This document shows positions 7,791 to 16,687 of a stretch of 64,000 bases of DNA, in pieces. The position numbers and the translations under genes were made by a program. The notes below the pieces were generated by a model. The model made no database searches and was not told where the DNA came from. It worked only from the letters and a program-made list of their open reading frames with translations. The first letter of the stretch is position 1. Every line of letters starts with the position of its first letter. This stretch comes from Arundinibacter roseus (GTDB taxonomy: Bacteria; Bacteroidota; Bacteroidia; Cytophagales; Spirosomataceae), in contig NZ_SMJU01000005.1 in NCBI RefSeq assembly GCF_004348825.1, positions 157,648 to 221,647 on the forward strand. The letters are read 5' to 3'.

Positions 7791-8255
7791 TTAGCAGCCA
7801 TCCTGCCGGATACCGGTCGGAAACCACTGAATCCCTTTGTAAAGGACAATGCGCAATACCCGACGACTTTTTTGATGAATCTCCTGAGCAGGCTCAACAA
7901 CGAGTTGGTCACCCTCCATCGCTACCTTTAATAGTTCGCCAAGATCGGCCTGATTGACTACCTGCTCGCTTGTTTCTGTAACTGTTTTCTCTCCCCGGCG
8001 AAGGTATACTCTGAACGAAATCTGTTCGGCTTCGGGAGACGCAGGGTTGGCCGACATGACGGTCAGGGTACCTTTCATGCCGGGTTTGAGTGTTCCAAAA
8101 TCCATTGGTTTTCCATCCACCAGCAGCGGATTAAAATGAAAACTATCTTCTCCGTTCTCTCTAAGGGTACTTCCGATGCCGGCTTTGGCCAAAAACAGAG
8201 CACTTACTACAAACAGCGCAATGATCAGGATTTGATCTTTTCGATTATTCTTCAT
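7791..8255 (-). CDS. Membrane-anchored small periplasmic protein of unknown function
   Basis: 154 residues with one N-terminal membrane anchor (about 8-26) and a periplasmic domain. Its middle (EQISFRVYLRRGEKTVTE, then a helix and GDQLVVEP) has the same order of features as the upstream gene (EIAFRVAIKDAKTGTLL, helix, GDKLVLL), so the two look like diverged paralogues of one small beta-rich domain. The start codon overlaps the upstream stop (ATGA at 8252-8255), showing translational coupling. It precedes the membrane-anchored regulator by 35 bases. No known function recognised. Confidence 0.65.
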   Translation of the reverse strand: MKNNRKDQILIIALFVVSALFLAKAGIGSTLRENGEDSFHFNPLLVDGKPMDFGTLKPGMKGTLTVMSANPASPEAEQISFRVYLRRGEKTVTETSEQVVNQADLGELLKVAMEGDQLVVEPAQEIHQKSRRVLRIVLYKGIQWFPTGIRQDGC

Positions 8256-8662
8256 TGGATTAAGATTTCATTATGAGGGAGTGAGTACCGAATGTCGAGT
8301 GTCAGAAGCACTAATTTGTCACCGATATTGCATTTAGCCAGCAAAGACTCAACGTCTACGGCAGTTTGAGGCGCTTCGTTAAACAGCAGCAATGTACCAG
8401 TTTTTGCATCTTTTATGGCAACCCGAAAGGCAATTTCCTGCAAAGGTTTAGCGGTTTCGGACGTCAGTTCCAGCGTCTGAACCCGAAGTTCGCCAACGGC
8501 TGATTTAGAAAGAATACATTTTCCTTTGGGGCTATACTCATCTACCACAAGTTTGGAATCAAGAAACGCGGCGCTGCATTCCTGAAAAACCTCCTGTGCC
8601 CATCCGGGGCCTGCTGACAGGCAACCGAGGAAGAGCAAAAGAAATCCGGTTTGTTTTTTCAT
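8252..8662 (-). CDS. Secreted small protein of unknown function, paralogue of the next gene
   Basis: 136 residues with a signal peptide ending WAQ. The mature part holds two cysteines near its start (ECSAAF, KGKCIL) and a C-terminal domain with the pattern EIAFRV, a short acidic linker, a helix (VESLLAKCN), GDKLVLL. This pattern resembles the small beta domains of gliding-type GldM C-termini, but the similarity is visual only. First gene of a tight three-gene minus-strand set (8662 to 6880). Followed by an overlapping start codon. Confidence 0.6.
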   Translation of the reverse strand: MKKQTGFLLLFLGCLSAGPGWAQEVFQECSAAFLDSKLVVDEYSPKGKCILSKSAVGELRVQTLELTSETAKPLQEIAFRVAIKDAKTGTLLLFNEAPQTAVDVESLLAKCNIGDKLVLLTLDIRYSLPHNEILIQ

Positions 8663-8771
8663 TGGATCAAAAAGTTTAGTTGAACGAATGATCCAAAGCT
8701 ATCAGGTTCTCTTTGGTGAGAAAAAACTTTGCGGTAAAAGAATGTAAAGGAAATGTAAAAGTTTAAAATTA

Positions 8772-8801
8772 CCGCCAACGACGCAGAAAACGCGGTTGGC
8801 G
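8772..8801 (-). terminator. Hairpin at the end of the permease array
   Basis: CCGCCAAC (8772-8779) pairs with GTTGGCGG (8794-8801), and on the minus strand is followed by TAATTTT. It separates the last permease from the next minus-strand unit. Confidence 0.5.
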
Positions 8802-8812
8802 GCAGTTGATTT

Positions 8813-11209
8813 CTATTCGCTTCGCAAACTTTCTACGGGGTTCATCAGCGCGGCTTTGATGGCCTGAAAACTGACGGTCAGCAGGGTAATGGCAATGGCA
8901 CCCGCGCCCGCCACCACAAAAACCCACCACGACACCTCGATATGGTAGGTGTATTTTTGAAGCCACTGATGCATGCCGTACCACGACACCGGAACCGCCA
9001 ATAGCAGCGAAATAAGTACCAACTGCACAAAATCTTTTGACAACAATCCCCACAAACTCATCACACTTGCACCCAATACTTTACGAACCCCTACTTCTTT
9101 GGTGCGCTGCTCGGCCATAAACGATGCCAGTCCGAACAGTCCCAAACAACTGATCAAAACCGCCAGCCCCGTAAACACACCTGCAAGCTTGCCGATACGC
9201 TCTTCTGCCGCAAACTTGGCGGCGTATTCCTGATCCACAAACTGAAATTGAAAAGGAAGATCCGGAAAATGCTTTTTGTAGACATCTTCCACCACCTTCA
9301 TACTTTCGCTACTGTTTTGGGCCGGATTGAGGCGCAGGTTGTAGTAGCTCGCATTATTGAATTTATCAAACACATACATCGACTGCTTCACCGGCTCGTA
9401 GGGCGACTGCATAATCATATCGTCAATAACTCCAATGACGGTCATCGGCGGGTTGGGATCTTCCTCGTCGTCATCTTTGATAATCGTCCCTACCGGATTG
9501 GTCAGTCCCATGTATTTTACGGCCGTTTTATTCAGGATTACGGCATTGGAATCGGTGGCAAATTCGCGGGAAAAATCCCGTCCGGCAATGATCTTCAACC
9601 CGAGTGATTTAACAAAATCGACCGATACCGCCGTGTAGGCCAAATCTTCCTGAAAACCTTCGGGCTTGCCTTCCCAGATAAATCCCGAACGGTTGGAGTA
9701 TACGTCCGTGGTAGGACTGCTTGATGAAGACATTTCGATAACAGAGCCGGATTTTATAAACTCGCTCCGCATTAAGTCATATTTTCCCTCAAAGTCATGC
9801 TCCGTAAGCGGGATTTGCACGAGTCCGTTTCGATCATAACCCACCGGGCGATTTTTGGAATATTGAATCTGACGAAATACCAGAATAGTACCGATGATAA
9901 GCGCAACCGATACCGTAAACTGCATCACTACCAGCACTTTGCGGGGCAAGGCTGCAAAACGCCCCGCTTTAAACGTTCCTTTCAGAACCTTTACCGGCTG
10001 AAATGAAGACAGGTACAAGGCCGGATAGCTTCCTGACAACAAGGCTGTCACGAACACAAACGCCAAAATACTTACCCAAAACCACAGGCTCGTCCAGGGA
10101 AACTCGATGGATTTATCAGAAAGCGTATTGAAAGGCGACAGAAATACCAGCACCATAGCTAGTGCCAGCACGAAGGCCAACGAAACGACCAGAAACGATT
10201 CGCTCAGAAACTGAAAAATCAACTGCCGTTTTTGCGAACCGACCGATTTGCGTATGCCTACTTCACGCGCTCGTTTTTCGGAGCGGGCCGTACTCAGATT
10301 CATGAAATTGATGCAGGCCAACAGCAGCACGAACCCGCCAATTGTACCAAACAACCATACGTACTGAATGCGGCCACCAATCGAAACCCCGTTTTCAAAG
10401 CGTGATTGCAGATACCAATCGTCCATCGGGTGCAGAAAAAGTTCGGGCTTGTAGGGAGCGGTGTCTTTAATTCGTTTTTTAATATCCTTAATTTTTGCCG
10501 TTACACCTCCCATCGTCGCATTTTCGGAAAGCTGCACAAAGAGCTGAAAAGAGTTATTACCCCAGGAATCCACGGAGTTTTTGATCCACTCGGTATTGGT
10601 GGTCAGGTGGGACCACGGCGCCAGAAAATCAAGCGTACCAAAACTAGAATTGGACGGAACATCGGCGTATACGCCCGTCACTTTCATGTTGTACAGGTTG
10701 TTGAGTTTTACCACTTGTCCCACCGGATTTTCCTTCCCGAAAAGGGCCTTTGCCGTAGAAGCATTCAACAGAATCGAGTTTGGGTCCTGCACGCCATGTG
10801 CCTGCCCATTCAGGATTTCAAGGCTGAGCATATCGGCAGCGCCATCCTGCATAAAATTCCCGTTTTTTACCAGTTTTGTATCTCCTTTCGTCAAAATGCC
10901 CCGGTAATTCCAGCTACTCATGATGATATGTTTGAAATTATCCGCAAACTCGTTGCGAAGCGTCATTTCCAGCGGCCTCGGAATAGCCGAACCCGTTCCA
11001 ATGACTCCGTTGAATGTCTGACTTTGGTATACCTGCGCAATTTTCTGATGGTTTTTGTGGAACTGATTGTACGTCAGCTCGTCCTGCATCCACAGGCCAA
11101 TCATGATAGCAACGGCCATTCCGGTGGCTAGTCCGACAATGTTGATGAAGGAATACACTTTATTCCGCACGAGATTTCGGTACGCAATTTTGAAATAATT
11201 TTTAATCAT
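8813..11209 (-). CDS. ABC transporter permease, double MacB/FtsX type, copy P6 (last in array)
   Basis: 798 residues with eight membrane helices in two MacB-like halves: helix 1 at about 17-40, a large periplasmic domain, helices 2-4 (about 285-400), helix 5 (about 428-448), a second periplasmic domain and helices 6-8. Each half carries an FtsX coupling motif (REVGIRKSVGS and KEVGVRKVLGA). The protein ends AALMNPVESLRSE, as do the other five permeases with K for E. It lacks an ATPase domain and must use the ATPase at 24089. It differs from the others by the 96-residue gene just upstream (126-base gap). Likely export or mechanotransmission of peptides or lipophilic compounds; substrate unknown. 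Confidence 0.88.
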   Translation of the reverse strand: MIKNYFKIAYRNLVRNKVYSFINIVGLATGMAVAIMIGLWMQDELTYNQFHKNHQKIAQVYQSQTFNGVIGTGSAIPRPLEMTLRNEFADNFKHIIMSSWNYRGILTKGDTKLVKNGNFMQDGAADMLSLEILNGQAHGVQDPNSILLNASTAKALFGKENPVGQVVKLNNLYNMKVTGVYADVPSNSSFGTLDFLAPWSHLTTNTEWIKNSVDSWGNNSFQLFVQLSENATMGGVTAKIKDIKKRIKDTAPYKPELFLHPMDDWYLQSRFENGVSIGGRIQYVWLFGTIGGFVLLLACINFMNLSTARSEKRAREVGIRKSVGSQKRQLIFQFLSESFLVVSLAFVLALAMVLVFLSPFNTLSDKSIEFPWTSLWFWVSILAFVFVTALLSGSYPALYLSSFQPVKVLKGTFKAGRFAALPRKVLVVMQFTVSVALIIGTILVFRQIQYSKNRPVGYDRNGLVQIPLTEHDFEGKYDLMRSEFIKSGSVIEMSSSSSPTTDVYSNRSGFIWEGKPEGFQEDLAYTAVSVDFVKSLGLKIIAGRDFSREFATDSNAVILNKTAVKYMGLTNPVGTIIKDDDEEDPNPPMTVIGVIDDMIMQSPYEPVKQSMYVFDKFNNASYYNLRLNPAQNSSESMKVVEDVYKKHFPDLPFQFQFVDQEYAAKFAAEERIGKLAGVFTGLAVLISCLGLFGLASFMAEQRTKEVGVRKVLGASVMSLWGLLSKDFVQLVLISLLLAVPVSWYGMHQWLQKYTYHIEVSWWVFVVAGAGAIAITLLTVSFQAIKAALMNPVESLRSE

Positions 11210-11334
11210 GGCTAAGGCACAGGATTAGTTAAATCCCTGATTTTTAAATAATTATTAATGAGAATGTTGAGCTATTTTATATAAATAAAAGTAAATCCAA
11301 GACGCATAACAGCGCTATGGATTTACTATTTATC

Positions 11335-11625
11335 CTAATTGCCAACGGCCTGATGCAGCAATCGGCGGCTTTCTTTCTTCACAAACGTAATCGGCACAAA
11401 CTCATCCGTAGGCGCGCCAATGTAGTAGACCGTCCACTCGGGATCATGGTGAGCGAGCATTTCGCTGATGCAGTCGGCGCGGTGAGCTTGCGGATTGCGA
11501 CAGTCGTCCCAGTAAAACAGCTCAACCCGGTAGTGCAGCTGCTGCTTTAATCCATTAATCGTAACCTCAACTTCAATCTCCTGCTTGCCCGGAAGCGGAG
11601 GAATCGGAATAGCTATGTGGCTCAT
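11335..11625 (-). CDS. Conserved small hypothetical protein inside the permease array
   Basis: 96 residues, no signal peptide or membrane helix. It starts MSHIAIPIPPLPGKQEIEVE, then an alternating-strand pattern, a YWDDC block and a C-terminal YIGAPTDEFVPITF. It resembles a small family of unknown function found in Cytophagales, recognised only by pattern. It interrupts the run of permeases between P5 and P6 on the same strand. No function can be read from the sequence; two cysteines (in WDDC and ADC) are the only notable residues. Confidence 0.55.
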   Translation of the reverse strand: MSHIAIPIPPLPGKQEIEVEVTINGLKQQLHYRVELFYWDDCRNPQAHRADCISEMLAHHDPEWTVYYIGAPTDEFVPITFVKKESRRLLHQAVGN

Positions 11626-11719
11626 AAGGAAAAGTTTTATTAGGGGTTTAAAAAATCGCTGTAAGCAATTGGCTTTTAGTCAGATAGTTACATAAAGTTT
11701 CTAGCTGGAAACAGCGCCA

Positions 11720-14134
11720 TTACTCCGACCGCAAACTTTTTACGGGGTTCATCAAAGCGGCTTTGATGGATTGAAAACTGACGGTTCCTACGGCCACAAG
11801 CAAAGCGGCAGCAGCAACTCCTGCAAAAATCCAGGGGTTAATTTCGATGCGATACGGATAACTCGACAGCCACTCGCGCATGAAATACCACGCCAACGGA
11901 GTAGCGATCAGGCTTGCCAGCAAAACGAGCTTTACAAAATCCCGGGACAACGAAAAAACCAGACTTCCGATACTCGCACCCAGCACTTTTCGGATTCCAA
12001 TTTCTTTGGTGCGCTGCTCAATCACGATGAGGGCAATGGCAAAAAGGCCCAAACAGGAAAGCAGAATAGCAATACCGGATGCGAGGCTAAAAATCTGCGC
12101 AAATCGCTCTTCACTACGGTACCAGGCATCCGTATTTTCGTCCACAAACGAGCCTTTAAATTCTGCCTGCGGAGCCACTTCCTTCCACACATTTCTAAAC
12201 TTATCCATGACGCCCGACAAACTTTGGGGCGTAACCCGAATGAAGATATAACTCACCGGATTTTGGGAAAGGAACATGGTAATCGGTTTCTTTTCATTTT
12301 TGGAAGAATACAAATTAAAATCCGGCACCAGGCCAATAATCTGATACTTGGTGCCTGCCGTATCCGTCTGAAAAAACTTACCGACGGGGTCGTCCTCCCC
12401 GATCATTTTTGCCATGCTTTCGGTAATAATGACGCGGTCGAGGGTATCGGAAGGGTACGTGGCATTAAACTCTCTACCCGCCAACAGCTTGATATTAAGC
12501 GTTTTCATGAAATCGTAGTCAATTTGCAGCCAATCCGTAGTAACCTCTTTTCCTTTATAGGAAAAACCAATCACACTCCGCGACGTGCTGCGGTCGAGCC
12601 CAACGCCCAGGTTGACGCCACTTCCCGAAATGCCTTCCACGGACGGATCGTTGGCCAGCAGATTACGCATGCGCTGCAACGCCTGATTTCCGTTTACTTT
12701 ATTGCCAACCGGAATGCTGATGACCTGTTCTTTTTGAAAACCCAGCGGCTGTTCACGCAGGTGATTGACCTGCTGAATGGCGATAATGGTGCAGCAAACC
12801 AGCAAACTAGACAGCGAAAACTGTATCACCATCAGAGAGTTACGCAGGAGTCCGGGTTTTTTCAAACTTACTTTTCCTTTCAAAACCTCTACCGTATTGA
12901 ATCGCGACATGAGCCAGGCCGGATAGCCTCCGGCGAGCAGCGTTACAAACAAAAGTACGCCGAGCATCAGCGCTACCTTGTCAGGTTGCAGCATGTAATC
13001 CAGCGTAAGTTTGCCCTGAAACGTAGCGTTAAATTGGGGTAAAAACACCGCCGTGAGCACCAACCCTACCACAAAACCAAGCACACAAACCATAGCGGCC
13101 TCGCCCCAAATCTGCGTAAACAGCTGTCCACGAACGGCTCCTAATGACTTACGTACGCCTACTTCACGCGCCCGGATGAACGACCGGGCCACGTTGAGAT
13201 TGATGAAATTGATGCAGGCAATCAGGAGAATAAACAGCGCAATTCCAATCAGGGCAAAAATTAACGTTTGAGGAGCACTGCTACCCGAAATATCCGTGTT
13301 GAAATGAACGTTCGCCAGCTTTTGCAGTCGCATAGCAAAAATATCCCCTTGCTCGTCGGGCTTGGCACCTTGCTTAATTAAACTACTCTGATTTTCAGAA
13401 AAGTACTTTTTGACAAAAGGTTTCAGTCGTTTTTCAAAAGCTTCCTGATTCGTTTTTGGTGATAATTTTAAAAATACCTGGTGCGAATGAGCATCCCACT
13501 GATCTTTTTCGCTGGCAAACCCTCCATAGTTTTCGGCCCTCAAAAAGGCATCAAATTGCAGGGAGGAATTTTCTGGAAAATCAGCCAGGACTCCTGTGAT
13601 TACGTACTGCTTTCGGCCTTCGTCCAGGCCCACACTCACCTGCTTACCCATGGGATTTTGATTTCCAAACAAATCTTTGGCCATGTTTTCGGTAATAATC
13701 ATGCTGCTCAAATCCCTCAACGCTACGTCTTTATCTCCTTGTAGTAGCGGAAAAGAAAAGATATTCAGGAAATCAGGGTCTGTATACTTTATCTGTTTTT
13801 CCAGAATAACATCCTGAAATTCAACCACATTGCTTCCATGCACAAACCGGGCAACGCCTTCAATCTCAGGAAACTCGGTTTTCAGTGCGGGCGTCAGCGG
13901 AAATGGCATTGACGATGACCGCTCGGGTTTTTCGGGCGCATTGGAAAAAAAATACATCTGAAAAATCCGGTCGCCATCCGCATGAAACGAATCAAAGGAC
14001 AACTGAAAGTATGCCGTTAGAAACAGAAAAGCGCTGATACAAAACGCTACCGACAGCCCCAGAATATTGATAAAAGTATACCCCTTATTTTTCCAGAGCG
14101 TACGAAAGGTGATTTTGAAATAGTTCTTAATCAT
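11720..14134 (-). CDS. ABC transporter permease, double MacB/FtsX type, copy P5
   Basis: 804 residues, eight predicted membrane helices in two halves with two periplasmic domains. Coupling motifs are REVGVRKSLGA in the first half and KEIGIRKVLGA in the second; the C-terminus is AALMNPVKSLRSE. The first periplasmic domain has the usual MacB-type strands (e.g. VSVGLDEGRKQYVITGVLADFPENSS). It starts MIKNYFKITFRTLWKNKGY and lies 30 bases after P4. The periplasmic regions differ strongly from the other copies while membrane parts are conserved, so the copies probably differ in what they contact outside the membrane. Confidence 0.88.
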   Translation of the reverse strand: MIKNYFKITFRTLWKNKGYTFINILGLSVAFCISAFLFLTAYFQLSFDSFHADGDRIFQMYFFSNAPEKPERSSSMPFPLTPALKTEFPEIEGVARFVHGSNVVEFQDVILEKQIKYTDPDFLNIFSFPLLQGDKDVALRDLSSMIITENMAKDLFGNQNPMGKQVSVGLDEGRKQYVITGVLADFPENSSLQFDAFLRAENYGGFASEKDQWDAHSHQVFLKLSPKTNQEAFEKRLKPFVKKYFSENQSSLIKQGAKPDEQGDIFAMRLQKLANVHFNTDISGSSAPQTLIFALIGIALFILLIACINFINLNVARSFIRAREVGVRKSLGAVRGQLFTQIWGEAAMVCVLGFVVGLVLTAVFLPQFNATFQGKLTLDYMLQPDKVALMLGVLLFVTLLAGGYPAWLMSRFNTVEVLKGKVSLKKPGLLRNSLMVIQFSLSSLLVCCTIIAIQQVNHLREQPLGFQKEQVISIPVGNKVNGNQALQRMRNLLANDPSVEGISGSGVNLGVGLDRSTSRSVIGFSYKGKEVTTDWLQIDYDFMKTLNIKLLAGREFNATYPSDTLDRVIITESMAKMIGEDDPVGKFFQTDTAGTKYQIIGLVPDFNLYSSKNEKKPITMFLSQNPVSYIFIRVTPQSLSGVMDKFRNVWKEVAPQAEFKGSFVDENTDAWYRSEERFAQIFSLASGIAILLSCLGLFAIALIVIEQRTKEIGIRKVLGASIGSLVFSLSRDFVKLVLLASLIATPLAWYFMREWLSSYPYRIEINPWIFAGVAAAALLVAVGTVSFQSIKAALMNPVKSLRSE

Positions 14135-14164
14135 GGCTTTGTTTTTTTAGATAAAAAAAGAAAC

Positions 14165-16561
14165 TCACTCCGACCGCAAACTCTTCACGGGATTCATCAG
14201 GGCAGCTTTAATGGATTGGTAGCTGACGGTTAGAAAGGCAATGAAAAGCGCCAGCAAGCCGGTTAGGGGAAAGACCCAAATGGGCATATCAATATGGTAG
14301 GCGTAGTTTTTGAGCCAGCCGTCGAGCATGTACCACGCTACTGGTGCCGCCAACAGCAACGCCACGAAAACCAGTTTCAGAAAGTCGCCCGAGAGCAGCC
14401 CCACAAGGCCCGGGATGCCTGCACCCAGTACTTTGCGAACGCCGATTTCTTTGGTCCGCTGCTCGGTAGTAAACGCCGCCAGGCCAAACAATCCCAAACA
14501 GGCAATGAGAATGGCAACGATGGAAAAGAAAAGCACCAAATTTGCCGTTCGCTGTTCTGATTCGTAGAGCTTGGCTACTACGTCGTCCAGAAATACATAG
14601 TCGAAGGCTGAGTCGGGAATATGTTGTTTAAATCCTTTTTCCAAAGTGGCGATATTTTCCGAAAGCTTTCCTCCCTGAAAACGAACCAACAGATTAGGCC
14701 GGCCTTCGGTGGGACTGTTATGAAAAGCATATGCGCCAATAGGACGATGAAAGGAGTCGAAATGGAAGTCTTCCATCACGCCCACAATGGTCGCCTGATT
14801 GTACCCAAAAAGATTATAAGCTGTTTTTCCAATCGCTTCTTCGGGCGAAACGCCTAAAAAATCGACGGCAGTTTTGTTCAGTACCACCTGCACGGTAGTG
14901 TCGGTTTCCGAAGTTTTTTCGGGAAACGTTTTTCCAGCCAAAAGCTTAATGTTAAGCGTTTTCAGAATTTCAGGAGTTGCCCGACTTGTCTGAATCGCCA
15001 GGCCTGTTTCCGAATTTTCGCCAGCCTTGGACAACGTGCGGCCGCTTGCGCCAATGCCGGGATAGGCCTGTGCCCGCGAAATTTCCTGTACAAAACTCAG
15101 CCCTTTGCAGTAGTCGATCAGGCTCGTAATCTGCTCCACTTTTTGGGCTCCCTGCGTCGAAATAGAAATAACCTGTTCGGGACTGTACCCCAGATTCTTT
15201 TCCTGCACGTACTGTAACTGACGATAAAAAACGAAAGTACTGATGAGCAGAACAATAGAGGCGGCAAACTGAATGACTACCAATCCTTTCCGGATTCGGG
15301 CAGCCGACAAATCGCTTCGGCCACCACGCCCAAACAGACTTAGTGCCGAAAAAGAAGACAGCATTAGCGCCGGATAGGAACCCGCAATCAGGGATAAAGT
15401 CACCGTTGCCAGCGCAATTCCCGCCAAAACGGGCATCGTGAGCAAGGCCTCAAACGTAATGTTTTTATCGGCTAATGAATTAAAAATAGGCAGAAAGGCC
15501 AATAGTAGGAGAATACCAAGTCCGATAGCGGCCGTTACCATCAAAAAGGCTTCGACATAAAACCGACGGATCAGAAAAAACTGACTGGCTCCCAGCACTT
15601 TATTCATCCCGACTTCTTTGCGTCTTTTTTGTGACTGAGCCGTGGCCAAATTCATGTAGTTGATGCAGGCAATGAGCAAAATACCTAACGCCAGTGCACT
15701 CAGGATTTTTACCTGCTGAATATCTCCCACACGCGTTGTGCTGGAATTGGTGATGTGCGTGGAGTACAAATGCACCTGCGTGAGCGGTTGGAGCCAAAAC
15801 CGAAACCATTGGATGTCTTTTTCTACATGCTTGTCCAGCACGGCATTAATCTTCTTTTCAATGATTCGTGGGGAAGCATTGGGCACCAGCAAAAAGTACG
15901 TTTCGTAGCTGGCATTGCTCCAATATAGATTTTTGGAAGCCCACCCAACCGTAGTAAAAGACCCGATCAGATCCGCATCAAGGGTGGAGTTTTGGGGGAA
16001 ATCCTGGTATACGCCCGAAACTGTAACGTTCAGGTCATGATCTACGGAAAGTAGTTTACCCACGGGGTTTTCATCCCCAAAATACTTCCGGGCCGTACTT
16101 TGGCTCAGGATAATCTTGTTGGGAGCGTCAAGCGCTGTTTTCGGATTTCCCTGCACCAGTGGAATATCAAAAATAGTAAACAGGCCGGGATCAGACCAGT
16201 AGAGTTTTTTCTCGGCAAATTTTACTTCCTGACTATTGACAAATGCCGTTTTTCCAAATGAGTGATACAACAAACGGGTAAATGCTTTTATCTCCGGAAT
16301 TTCCTGGCTCATCGTAGGGCCCACAATATTGGGAACGGAGGCCCATTCTGAACTTTCACCATCGAAAGTTGCCGTGAGACCAACCCGGTAAATTTCATCC
16401 CGGTTTTGATGATACGTATCAAAAGAGAGTTCTTCTTTGGTGTACAGAAATAAGTACAAAAAAATGGCAATGCCCAGCGCCAGACCTACCAGGTTGAGTG
16501 TCGAAAAGAGTCCATTATTGATCAGACTCCGCCAGGCAACTTTTAGTTGATTTTTGATCAT
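14165..16561 (-). CDS. ABC transporter permease, double MacB/FtsX type, copy P4
   Basis: 798 residues with the same two-half layout, C-terminus AALMNPVKSLRSE. The first coupling motif is altered: RKEVGMNKVLGA, with Asn320 where the other five copies have Arg (E-V/I-G-x-R-K). The second motif, KEIGVRKVLGA, is normal. If that arginine contacts the ATPase, the two halves of this copy would couple unequally. The start MIKNQLKVAWRSLINNGL also departs from the MIKNY start of the other copies. It lies 126 bases downstream of P3, the widest gap inside the array except that around the 96-residue gene. Confidence 0.87.
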   Translation of the reverse strand: MIKNQLKVAWRSLINNGLFSTLNLVGLALGIAIFLYLFLYTKEELSFDTYHQNRDEIYRVGLTATFDGESSEWASVPNIVGPTMSQEIPEIKAFTRLLYHSFGKTAFVNSQEVKFAEKKLYWSDPGLFTIFDIPLVQGNPKTALDAPNKIILSQSTARKYFGDENPVGKLLSVDHDLNVTVSGVYQDFPQNSTLDADLIGSFTTVGWASKNLYWSNASYETYFLLVPNASPRIIEKKINAVLDKHVEKDIQWFRFWLQPLTQVHLYSTHITNSSTTRVGDIQQVKILSALALGILLIACINYMNLATAQSQKRRKEVGMNKVLGASQFFLIRRFYVEAFLMVTAAIGLGILLLLAFLPIFNSLADKNITFEALLTMPVLAGIALATVTLSLIAGSYPALMLSSFSALSLFGRGGRSDLSAARIRKGLVVIQFAASIVLLISTFVFYRQLQYVQEKNLGYSPEQVISISTQGAQKVEQITSLIDYCKGLSFVQEISRAQAYPGIGASGRTLSKAGENSETGLAIQTSRATPEILKTLNIKLLAGKTFPEKTSETDTTVQVVLNKTAVDFLGVSPEEAIGKTAYNLFGYNQATIVGVMEDFHFDSFHRPIGAYAFHNSPTEGRPNLLVRFQGGKLSENIATLEKGFKQHIPDSAFDYVFLDDVVAKLYESEQRTANLVLFFSIVAILIACLGLFGLAAFTTEQRTKEIGVRKVLGAGIPGLVGLLSGDFLKLVFVALLLAAPVAWYMLDGWLKNYAYHIDMPIWVFPLTGLLALFIAFLTVSYQSIKAALMNPVKSLRSE

Positions 16562-16687
16562 GAGTTCTTATTGGCCAACAGCCCTTAATTTGTTAGTAAT
16601 CAGAATATATACTTACTTGAATGGTAGATTTTTAAATAAATTTTCCCAAACAAAAAACCTTACTCAGCTTTCTGTCTTTTCATGAAA

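Noticed and set aside
11771..13042. Open frame of 423 codons on the + strand antisense to permease P5
   Set aside because: It lies wholly within a well-conserved permease gene on the other strand and its translation shows no domain or signal; other long frames such as 18086-19135 are the same kind of shadow.
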